Below, piece by piece: positions 54,360-64,000 of a stretch of DNA of 64,000 bases. The stretch lies in contig JAYESD010000002.1 of the NCBI GenBank assembly GCA_036927565.1, positions 221,157,882 through 221,221,881 on the forward strand. The letters are read 5' to 3'. Below the pieces are notes generated by a model that did no database searches, was not told the origin of the DNA, and saw nothing but the letters and a program-made list of their open reading frames with translations. The DNA comes from Tuctoria greenei. Its lineage: Eukaryota > Streptophyta > Magnoliopsida > Poales > Poaceae. Each line of letters opens with the position of its first letter. Within the stretch, counting starts at the first letter, position 1. The position numbers and the translations under genes are program-made.

Positions 54360-56604
54360 ATGGCCGGAAGGGGTGACCACGAAGTTCCGGCGGTCGTCGA
54401 TGATACCAAGACGAAGAACGTCGATGTTCTCCAAGATGATCCGAATGATGACGAAGAAGTTCGGATGCTCAAAGCATGGCTTTGTGAGAAGCTCAACGTG
54501 CCCAAGAAGGAGATCAAGCCAATTGCTCCGGTCAACATCGACAATGCGAGTAGTTCACGAGACTACTCCCGATATCCTTACAATTATGAGCAACTTACCA
54601 CAAGCAACCATTATTTTTCTATTCCCATTGGCAAACCTCCTAAATTTGATGGAAATGATTATTCTATGTGGAAGCATAATATGAAGATGCACCTCATTTC
54701 CTTAAACCCTAGTTTGTGGCAAATTGTGATGAAAGGTGTTCATCTTACATAGAATGAGCAAGACATCACTCCAGAGCAAGCCGTTCTTCTACATCGCAAT
54801 GCTCAAGCTTTTGGAGTGATTACCTCCTCATTGACTCGTGAGGAGTTCAACCGCATTGAAGGGTTGGAGGTTGCCAAGGAGATTTGGGATACCCTCAAGA
54901 TGGCGCACGAAGGCAACCGCGTCATTAGGGAGGCAAAGATCAAGATGATTAAAGGAGAGCTTGGGAGATTCACCATCATGGAGGATGAATCTCCACGAGA
55001 TATGTAGGACCGCCTCAAGACTCTCATCAATAAGAGTCGGTCATATGGAAGCACCCGGTGGACCGACCACGTGGTGGTAAAGAGGATGATTGGAGCATTC
55101 ATGCCTCGAAATGTCACTCTTTGCTCACTAATTCATGAAAGTCCGGGCTTCCACAAGATGACCCCCGAAGAAGTGCTAGGGAGAATCATCAACCATAAGA
55201 TGATGGAGCAAGAAGCGATTTCTACAATGATCTACAAAAGCTTTCCTCCTCCAAGAAAAGGATGTTTCATTCAAAGCATCGTCCTCAAGATCACAAGAAA
55301 AGGAAGAGAGTGATGAAGAGAGTCCCGACACCGATGAGGAAGAAGCTCTCTTCATCAACAACTTTAAGAGGGTGTTTAGAAGGAGGGGGAGCTACCAAAA
55401 TGAAAGGAGAAGCAAAGACAAGCCCAAGACAAGATCAAAAAGGGCTTGCTACAACTGCGGAGAATATGGCCACTTCATTGTGGATTGTCCACATGAAGAA
55501 AACAAGAAGAAGAAGGAGGGCAAGTCCAAAAAGAAGAAGAAGAAGCAATCCGGACATGCCCACCTTGGAAAAGAGTGGGATCCAAATCAGGAATGTTCTT
55601 CCGATGAAGATGAGAAGTAGCAACTATTGCTATGAAGAAGACAACAATGGAGAACAAGCTCTTCCCCAACTTGGAGACTTCAAGGCCAACATGTCTCATG
55701 GCCAAGGAGGGAAGAAAGAAGGTTAAATCTAAATCCTCTTCTTCAATTTCTTCTCATGATGACTTTGATAGTAGTAGTGAAAATGAACATATGCTTAAAG
55801 ACATGAGCAAAAGCACCTTGAAGAGATTGAGATTGTTAACGAAAGAGATATTTGAGAAGGAAGAACTCATCAACCGTCAAGAGGACATGCTCATCCAACA
55901 AAAGGAGAGATGTCAAGAGGTTGAGGAGCTCTTAGAGCATGAAAGAGAAAGAAGCAAGGCACTTAAGCGTGAACTCGCTTTGAGCAAGGAAACTTGTTCA
56001 AACCTTGAGAACACTACAATTGTGCTCAAGGATGAACTTGTTAGTTTGACACAAGCTAACAAGATCCTTGAGACGCAAGTGAAGTCTCTCAAGGTCAATG
56101 CACCTTCTTCCTCTACAAGCTCACCTTCCACAGATATTAAACCCGAAGCATCTCAACCTTGTAAATGCTCAAACATAATCATAAAGCTTAAAGATGAGCT
56201 TAAGTTGGCACAAACCAATAAAGCACCAAAGGGTGACATCTTTGACAAGGAGAAGGTGGCATATGCACGTAGTGTATATACCAACACAAGACATCCCCTT
56301 GTCAATGATGGTCTTTGTTATTCTAGGGGGATGAGGCAAAGCGCTAAAACTCCCAAGAATGCCAAAGACTTGATTGTTTTTGTCAAAGGAGGCTCATACA
56401 AAAATGCCTAAGAAAGAACCTCATCCACTGTTCCATGATTTTGATGCTTCATATGTTTTATTGAGGAACAAGTTTGGAAAGGCATATTCTAGGTATGTTG
56501 GGCCACACTGCAAAAGTCCCAAACCTTGTGTGTGGGTGCCCAAGTCCCTCTTTACTAACATCAAAGGACCCAACACCGCTTGGGAACCTAAAGCCAAGGC
56601 TTAA
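54360..56604 (+). pseudogene. gag: Gag of Copia element 3, defective
   Basis: Starts MAGRGDHEV. Gag domain with NDYSMWKHNMKMHL, TAG at 54750, TAG at 55005 (PRDM*DRL), frameshift near 55222, zinc knuckle CYNCGEYGHFIVDC (from about 55447) in another frame, lysine-rich stretch, frameshift near 55618, coiled coil EKEELINRQEDMLIQQKER, frameshift near 56405, then FHDFDASYVLLRNKFGKAY and the end PNTAWEPKAKA with TAA at 56602. The zinc knuckle is intact. No RTSP repeats. Confidence 0.9.
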
Positions 56605-56617
56605 ATCTTTCTTGTAG

Positions 56618-59600
56618 GCATACTGCTCCGGTGGAACCAAGTGGGTTCTTGATAGTGGATGCACAAATCATATGACCGGAGAGAAGAAGATATTTGTGGA
56701 GTATGAGCCAAATGAAGATCCAAGTAAAGGAATCAATTATGGGGACAATAGCCAAGGAAAAATCCTTGGCACCAGTAAAATTGCTATATCCCCCAATCAT
56801 ACTCTTTAAAATGTTTTGCATGTTGATTCACTTGATTATAACCTCTTGTCCAGATCACAACTATGTGACAAAGGTTATAATTTTTTATTCACTAATGAGG
56901 GTGTGACCGTCACAAGGAGAAGCATGGCTCAATTGCCTTTAAGGGTGTACTCAAGGGAAAGCTCTATCTTGTGAATTTCTCAGCGGATAAAGCCCAAATT
57001 GATACATGCCTAATTGCAAAAACTAACGTGGGATGGCTTTGGCATAGAAGGCTAGCCCATGGTGAGATGAGGAATTTGCAAAAACTCCTTAAGTGCGAGC
57101 ACATCCGTGGTTTAAAGAATGTTGTGTTTGAAAAGGATAGGCCATGTAGCGCATGCCAAGCCGGAAAGCAAGTTGGAGCACAACATCCATCCAAAAACAT
57201 TTTGACAACATCAAGACCATTGGAACTTCTACACATGGATCTCTTCGGTCCAATCGCCTACATTAGTATTGGTGGTAACAAATATGGTCTTGTTATTGTT
57301 GATGACTTTTCACGTTTCACTTGAGTATTCTTTTTGCATGACAAGAGCGAGACTCAACGTGTTCTCAAGAGATACTTGAAGAGAGCTCAAACTGAGTTCC
57401 CCATGAGTATCAAGACCATAAGGAGTGACAATGGAACTGAATTCAAGAATACTCAAGTTGAAGAATTTTTAGATGAAGAAGGCATCAAGCATGAGTTCTC
57501 GACACCCTACTCCCGTCAACAAAATGGGGTGGCCGAGAGGAATAATAGGACTTTAATTGATATGTCAAGTACCATGCTTGATGAGTACAAGACGTCGGAC
57601 CGGTTTTGGATGGAAGCGGTTAACACCGCTTTCCATGACATAAACCGGTTGTATTTTCACCGCATACTTAAGGAGACGTCATATGAGCTCCTAACCGTTA
57701 ACAAGCCCAACATCTCTTACTTTCATGTTTTTGGGAGAAAATGATACATTCTTAACAAGAATCCTAGGACTTCGAAGTTCGCTTCTAAGTCCGATGAAGG
57801 TTTCATACTTGGATATGACTCAAACACTTACGCCTATCGTGTCTTCAACAAATCCTCCAGAATTGTTGAAGTAGCGCTTAACCTAGTGTTTGATGAGACT
57901 AATGGCTCCCAAGTGGAGCAAGTTGATCGTCATGTGCTAGATCAAGAATAAGCTCCACAAGTGGTGATAGGAAGGATGGCACTTGGAGACATACGCACAA
58001 GAACAACCTCAAGATGCAAGTGACCATCCTACACATCAAGCAAGCTCTTCCTCAAATGATCAAGATCAAGTTCTCCAAGATGCACTCCAAGAAGATGCAA
58101 AATGGAGGCATCAATCAAGGCGGAGATAATGAGGATGAGGAAGACCAAGATGATGAATCAAGACCTCAAGCGCCACACCCAAGAGTTCATCAAAGCGTCC
58201 AACGGGACCATCTCATTAACAATATACTTGGAGACATCTCCAAGGGGGTAACTACTCGATCTCGTGTTGCAAACTTTTGTGAACATTACTCTTTTGTCTC
58301 TTCCTTGGAGCCCCACAAGGTAGAATAAGCACTACGAGATCCAGATTGGGTAATGGCCATGCAAGAAGAGCTCAACAACTTCGAGAGAAATCAAGTATGG
58401 GAGCTTGTGAAGAGGCCTAATGGCAATGTTGTAGGAACCAAATGGGTGCTCCGCAACAAACAATATGAACACAGGGTGGTTACAAGGAGGAAGGCACGAC
58501 TTGTGGCCAAAGGGTACTCACAAGTCGAAGGTTTGGATTTTGATGAAACCTTTGCTCCCGTAGCTAGGCTTGAATCAATTTGTATATTACTCGCCTTTCC
58601 TACTCACCATGATTTTAAGATATATCAAATGGACGTCAAGAGCGCATTCCTCAATGGTCCGATCAAGGAAGAGTTGTATGTGGAGCAACCGCCCCCCCCC
58701 CCCCCCCCCGGATTTGAAGAAGAAGAATTCCCAAACCATGTGTACGAATTGCGTAAGGCTCTCTATGGACTCAAACAAGCTCCTAGAGCTTGGTACGAGT
58801 GCCTTAGAGATTTTCTAACTCCAAATGGTTTCAAAATTGGGATGGCGAACTATACTCTATTCACTAAGCATTTCAATGATGATTTATTTGTTTGCCAAAT
58901 ATATGTCGATGACATTATATTTGGTTCTACTAACAAAGCTTTTTGTGATGAGTTTTCCAAGATAATGATGAAAAGATTTGAGATGTCCATGATGCGGAAG
59001 TTGAAGTTCTTTCTAGGTTTCAAGTGAAGAAACTCAAGGAAGGCATGTTCATTAGTCAAACCAAGTACACACAAGATATACTCAAGAAGTTTGACATGGA
59101 CAAGGCCAAACCCATCAAGACTCCTATGGCAACAAATGGGCATCTCGATCTCAATGAAGATGGTCCAAGTGTGGACCAAAAGGTATATCGTTCCATGATA
59201 GGTTCATTGCTATACTTATGTGCATCTAGGCCCGATATCATGCTTAGTGTGTGTATGTGTGCTAGATTTCAAGCCGCTCCTAAGGTATGTCATTTGACCG
59301 CCGTTAAGAGAATTCTTAGATATTTGGAACACACACCTAGCCTAGGACTTTGGTACCCTAAAGTCTTTAAGTTTAACATCATTGGATATTCCGATGCGGA
59401 CTATGCGGGGTGCAAAGTTGATAGGAAGAGTACATCGGGAACTTGCCAATTCCTTGGTAGATCTCTAGTGTCTTGGTCCTCAAAGAAACAAAACTCCATT
59501 GCACTTTCCACAGCCGAAGCGGAGTATGTCACCACCGGAAGTTGTTGTGCACAACTTCTTTGGATGCGACAAACTCTTAGGGACTATGGCACAAACTTGC

Positions 59601-59852
59601 GCCATATCCCTCTCCTATGTGACAATGAGAGTGCCATCAAAATAGCCCACAATCCAGTTGAGCACTCAAGGACCAATCACATCGACATTTGTCACCATTT
59701 CTTGAGAGATCACTCCATCAAAGGAGACATCGCAATTTCCCATGAGAACCGATAAACAATTGGTCGATATCTTTACCAAGCCCCTAGATGAGAAAAGGTT
59801 TTGTGAACTTAGGAGTGATCTAAATATCCTAGATTCTCGAAATTTGGCTTAA
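56618..59852 (+). pseudogene. pol: Pol of Copia element 3, defective
   Basis: Begins AYCSGG directly after TTGTAG. Protease WVLDSGCTNHMTG intact; TAA near 56807; frameshift near 56925; zinc site WHRRLAH...CSACQ; integrase MDLFGP, SDNGTEFK, NGVAERNNR with TGA at 57322 (RFT*VFF, a Trp codon elsewhere) and TGA at 57742; frame change in the hinge near 57990; RT with TKWVLRNKQ, QMDVKSAFLNG and YVDDIIFGSTN; TAA at 58326; single-base loss near 59012 after FLGF; RNase H STAEAEYVTTGSC, CDNESAIKIAHN, HIDICHHFLRDH; frameshift near 59745; end LDSRNLA. An 18-C run at 58692-58709 extends Pro-Pro by about five Pro codons in frame. RT keeps the segment deleted in element 1. Confidence 0.92.
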
Positions 59853-60761
59853 GTCTTGCACATCTGATTGTTATATTCAAAATTCACACATGCTTGCGAA
59901 AAACTCATCCTCAATTTCTCTACAAATTATTTTGAAATTATTGAATCCTTGTGAATCATGATCATAGTTTGATTGTTGATTGCTTATTTACCATATTTAC
60001 AAACATCTTCTGTGAAATATAGTCCAAAAGGATCAAATCTCCACTAAAAACTCAATATATAGGAGTTTTAGGTCTTAGGACACTGGTCCGCTCCAGTGGA
60101 CCGGACTAGTCCGATTGCTCAGGTTGTCCGGACCCACTTCGGAGGCCGGACAAGTCCGGGTCCCTGACCGGACTAGTCCGGCCCTTGGGGACTTAACCTC
60201 CCAAGGGAGCCCTCAACCTCTCAACTTCCATTCAAACACTCTCTCTCCAAAAACACTCGAAAACTGTCTCCCAAATGGCGATTTTTGATTTCCTCCAACA
60301 AATCTTTATTCCAATCGGTGGATTGGAGCCCTAAAGAGCTTAGGAACCTTTCCCCAAGCATCGGAGGCCGATTCCTCTTCTACATTTCATCAAATCAAAG
60401 ATTTGAAGAGGTATTCTTGACCTAACTCCAAAATCCTTGAAATTCAATTCGTTTGGGTCCATTGATAGAAACTTCTTCACAAATGTTGTTGTGCACATCA
60501 ATATGATCATGTACCTCTTTTTTGTGGTAGGATCCATAGTTTTTGCAAAATTTCCCTAGATTAGGGTTCTTGCTGTGTGAACCGGACTAGTCCGGCCACA
60601 GGGCGGACAAGTCCGACCCAGTGCGGACTAGTCTGACCCCTGGGCGGACAAGTCTGGGTTACACAATGAAAAACCTAACCTAGGTTGATTTTGTGAATTC
60701 TGCCATTTTATCTTGACTCCTTGGACTTATACACATTCCCTTGCTTCTCTTGTCAGCAACC
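59853..60761 (+). other. Spacer between pol and post-pol ORF of element 3, with palindromes
   Basis: No gene recognised. Palindromes at about 60085-60185 and 60580-60655, including CCGGACTAGTCCGG and CGGACAAGTCCG. A short CT-rich run TCTCTTGTCAG just before the ORF start resembles a splice acceptor, as in element 1. Confidence 0.7.
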
Positions 60762-62400
60762 ATGTCAGACAATGAATATGTTCCTCCTTCTGACTCTGAG
60801 ACCGAACAGGAGAAGCAAGCTCTCTGTCGCCGGTAGCAAAGAGAGGATCAAGAGATGGCAGCTGTGTACTTTGCCTCACAGAGGGAAAAAAGACACATTA
60901 GGAGGAGCACAACTCTACTGTTGTCGAGGCAGCCCTGAAAAGAAAGCGGCTTGTGACCTTGGGTGAGCAAGCTAAGTCCCAGGGGGCAAGGACCTCCAAA
61001 GACAAAGGCAAGGCCCAGTTGATGATGCACCCAAGAAGAGGGTGATTGTGGCCAAGAAGGCTGCAAGCAAAGTCAAGAACGGTGCTCCTCATCCCATTGG
61101 CTCGTTGAGGATGTCTTCTCCTGCATGGAACCCAAACCGTGCAGCTGCCTTCTACGCCAACATCTTCAAGGGCAAGGGGGCTGAGAAGGCACGCAAGCTG
61201 AGGAAGATCAATGTATATCAGCGTGATAGGAGCATACTGGATCCCTGGTTCTTGTGTGACTTCCACTTTGACTACTACAGGACGGTCTATATGACCAAGC
61301 AGACCCCTGTCACAGATGCTCAGTGGATAGATTGGGACTACATGGCCCAGAAGGATCATCAAGCCTTCAATGCTGTGATTGAGTCTGTCGAGAGGCATGG
61401 CTTGAAGAAGTTCATGGCCTTCCAGTAAGACTGGAACGTGGAAGTCATCACTCAGTTCTATTCCACCTTGTACTTCCACACTTATGGGGACAGGAAGATT
61501 ACCTGGATGACCCATGGAGAGCAGTACTCCACCACCTATTGGGAGTTTGCTTAGTTGCATGACATGGAGAACCAACTGGATAATGAGATCATCATTTCAA
61601 ATCTGAAGCCAGTTGATCGGGACACCTTGGAGTATATGTACACAAGTCATGCACAGTATGAGGCCGGACACATCAGAAACATCAAGCCCTTCTATAGTGT
61701 GCTCAACCGGGACCTCAGAAAGACCATTGCCCCCAAGGATGGAGATGCGGGCATAATACAAGACAATTTGAGGCACTTGATGGTCCTCATTGATGGAGAT
61801 GTCCGCTTCAATGTGGTGGATTATATCTTAGATGACATCTTCAACATCTCTCACACCCCTAACCGATCATGTGGATACGCTCTATACATTATTTACATGA
61901 TCGAGAAGATCTCCGGGATCACGTTCAACAAAGATATCATTCACTGGAGGCTTCGACCAGAACTCCATCCTCCGGAGCCGGTTGCTCCTAAAAGAAAGAG
62001 TGCGGATCCTCCCGCTTCTTCCTCTCACTCTGTGCCATCTCCTCCACCACCTCCGCCTTCGACACAATGCGGGAGTGGATTCTTCAAATGCTTCAAGGCT
62101 CTCTTCTCCTCTTGCCGGAAGACGGAATTTCGACAATGTCGCAGGGAGCTTCGCAATGAGAAGTATCTCAAGGCGATGTGCGACAAGCTGGACATACCAA
62201 TGTCCCCCACCGAGGAGAGCGATGGTGAGCTCACTTCTTTTCCGGAGTTCACTGCTGAAGAGCTCGCTCAGTTTGGAGAAGCTGGGACTTCGACCGCGGC
62301 CCCGACTGATGATGATGATTACCATCTTGACTCGGAGGCCACAGAGAGCGACAGTGAGCGCCAAGGCGACAATGACGATGGTGACTCTGACGATGAGTAG
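60762..62400 (+). pseudogene. Post-pol ORF of Copia element 3, function unknown
   Basis: Start MSDNEYVPPSDSETE, then a stop (CRR*) and frame changes up to about 61040. From 61042 one frame runs to TAG at 62400 with stops at 61426 and 61552. Readable parts: GAPHPIGSL, FKGKGAEKARKLRKINVY, DAQWIDWDYM, ERHGLKKFMAF, WMTHGEQYS, KPFYSVLNRDLRKTIAPKDG, NRSCGYALYIIYMIEKI, a Pro/Ser linker, SSCRKTEFRQCRRELRNEK, and an acidic Asp/Glu/Ser tail. Same family as 7408-8919 and 12363-13897. No membrane segment seen. Confidence 0.75.
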
Positions 62401-62851
62401 GGCATTTCCTCTCTTCTTTTACTTTTTGGTGTCTTGATGCAAAAGGGGGAGAGATATCTTTGATGGGTCACTTAGATCTAGGAGGAGAGATGAAGTGAGG
62501 GATAAGATAGATTAAGCTGAGATATTATTGATCTATGAAGGACTTATGTTTTAAAACTCATTTCAAGTTGTATTGTAAGACTTAATCTATGTATTTATGT
62601 ATCTTACCTGAATTTGTGATGTGTTGCCTCATTTAAATGTCTATTTTGCATAATTATCACACTTTGTGAACGCATCACTTAGGCACCCCACCATAACGTG
62701 TATATGTATGAGAACTCTCTCAATCTCTAATACTCATGAAGTATACATTGAGGGGGAGTCACTCATACAAATACATGTTATGAAAACAAATTATTATCCT
62801 TGTTTATGAAGTCTTAATGTGTTGTCATCAATCACCAAAAAGGGGGGAGAT
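62401..62851 (+). other. 3' noncoding region and polypurine tracts of element 3
   Basis: AAAAAGGGGGGAGA at 62837-62850 precedes the LTR. Further tracts: AAAAGGGGGAGAG near 62442 and TTGAGGGGGAGTC near 62748. No gene. Confidence 0.85.
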
Positions 62852-64000
62852 TGAAAGTGCATCTAGGCATCCCCGTGGGTTTTGAGTGATTGATGACGAC
62901 AATTAAGAGGCTAATGAGATAAAGTGATCTTAAGCACAGGTACAAGGATTGAAATGAGATGAAAACCCTCAAAAAGGAAAAGGCTAAAACGAGCGTCAAA
63001 GACTCAAGCGTAGAAATTAGGGTTTCTATGGTATTGAGCTTATATGAGCCGTATCATGTGAGAGGGTGGTTGTATCATGTGCATTGAGATTATACCAAGG
63101 GGCTCAAAGTGGTGGTTTAGAGAAAAACCTAAGTGAGAAGCCTAAAATGAGAAAACCCCTAGGAGGCCGGACTAGTCCAAGCCTCAGGGCCGGACTAGTG
63201 CGACCATGGTAGACAAGTATGTTTTGAGACGGACCAAACGTCTCTGTAGTGAATCTGAGTGAATTTGGAGCTAAGTCCGAGAAGTCCGGACTTGTCTGTT
63301 TTTTGATGGACCAAAGCTCTCTGGAATAGTTCAGACTTGTCTGTTTGGGTACGGACTAGTCCGTTTGAGACTTAGTGAGACTAACCGAGAGAAACCCTAG
63401 GGGGCGAACTAGTCCGCCCCTGTGGTCGGACTAGTCTGGGCCAACCCAGAAGAGTCCGTTTTGGAACGGATCAAGTGGTTCTGTTCCACTTCAGACTAGT
63501 CTTTTGTTGACCGGTCTAGTCCGTTGTCTAGTGACCGTTTGAATTTGGAAATTTGGCAGGTAGCGTGACGATCATTGCTCTCTGTGGTAGTTGTCGGGAA
63601 CTAACCAGAGGTCAGTGGTCCCATAGGGCTGGACTAGTCCGGGGTCTGAGGTCGGACTAGTTCGCCCCTTTGCTGATGTAAGCAATAGGGGCTCGAGACT
63701 TCTATAAAAAGGGGACCCCCAGGCTCATTTAAACATGTCTTGAACCCTAGCACCGCCACAAGCATCCTAGCGCCTTCCAAAGCCTTCTACTCATCTTACT
63801 AACCCTCTAAGAGCAAATGTTGAAGAGATTAGGGTTTGGGGAGGAGAGTAAAGGAAGATCATCATGCTTTGGCTCTCGATTTGATCTCTTGCACATTGTG
63901 TTGTGTTGTGTGGCTAGTGTGAGTTGAGCTTTGGTTGCTCCTCGTTGTATTGATTTGTGGGAGCCTCAAGTTGTGAGCCGCCCCATCAAAATTTGTGATT
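62852..64000 (+). repeat. 3' LTR of Copia element 3 (first 1149 bases)
   Basis: Aligns with 52730-53875. Palindromes at about 63168-63665 upstream of TATAAAAA (63703-63710). Cut by the window end. Confidence 0.94.

Larger units (their letters stand above)
52730..64000 (+). mobile_element. Copia element 3 (Sirevirus-like), 3' end outside window
   Basis: LTR, tRNA-iMet site, gag, pol, spacer, post-pol ORF, purine tract and most of the 3' LTR, in the order of element 1. LTR ends TGAAAGTGCATCTAG are the same as in element 1, but U3 is different. More decayed than element 1: at least three frameshifts in gag and several in pol. Confidence 0.93.

Overview
The window is plant nuclear DNA made almost entirely of nested transposable elements; I see no host protein-coding gene, rRNA or tRNA gene. 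Long Ty1/copia elements with tRNA-iMet primer sites and an extra ORF after pol (Sirevirus/Maximus-like), Ty3/gypsy chromovirus-like elements with LTRs near 2.9 kb (Tel/Tekay/Del-like), an Athila/Tat-like LTR with a tRNA-Asp-type primer site, and a large CACTA DNA transposon together point to a flowering plant with a large genome, probably a monocot and plausibly a grass. That host assignment is inference.

Layout. Positions 1-10935: Copia element 1 (+), 5' LTR cut by the window start; it sits inside the 3' LTR of Copia element 2 (-), 10936-21817. Element 2 is inserted in the gag of a minus-strand gypsy element A, 21818-25653, which is itself inserted in an older related LTR (B, 25654-27446), followed by another LTR fragment (27455-27718). 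Positions 27719-29602: a single Athila/Tat-like LTR with internal sequence on both sides. Positions 29603-52729: a plus-strand gypsy element of the same family as A. Its 5' LTR holds a CACTA transposon (31229-40268) and is partly duplicated (40269-42837); its RNase H region holds a 4.56-kb small gypsy-type element (44079-48635, target duplication AAACA); its 3' LTR holds Copia element 3 (+), 52730-64000, whose 3' LTR is cut by the window end.

The coding regions are decayed: gag, pol and the post-pol ORF of all three Copia elements can be followed end to end but carry nonsense codons, frameshifts or deletions. The CACTA element keeps a recognisable TNP2-type transposase and a second, Transposase_24-like gene, both on the minus strand, plus subterminal TTACGTCGGC-type repeats.

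The most striking signal is a short palindrome, consensus CCGGACTAGTCCGG with GGACAAGTCC/GGACTTGTCC variants, present in dozens of copies. It is packed upstream of the TATA box in the LTRs of the Copia elements and also in the LTRs of the unrelated gypsy family, recurs near the LTR 3' ends and between pol and the post-pol ORF, and in element 1 lies in frame inside gag as an RTSP peptide repeat. It is absent from the CACTA element, the small gypsy-type element and the Athila-like LTR; the last carries a different dyad (GGTCGGCCGACC) in the same place relative to its TATA box.
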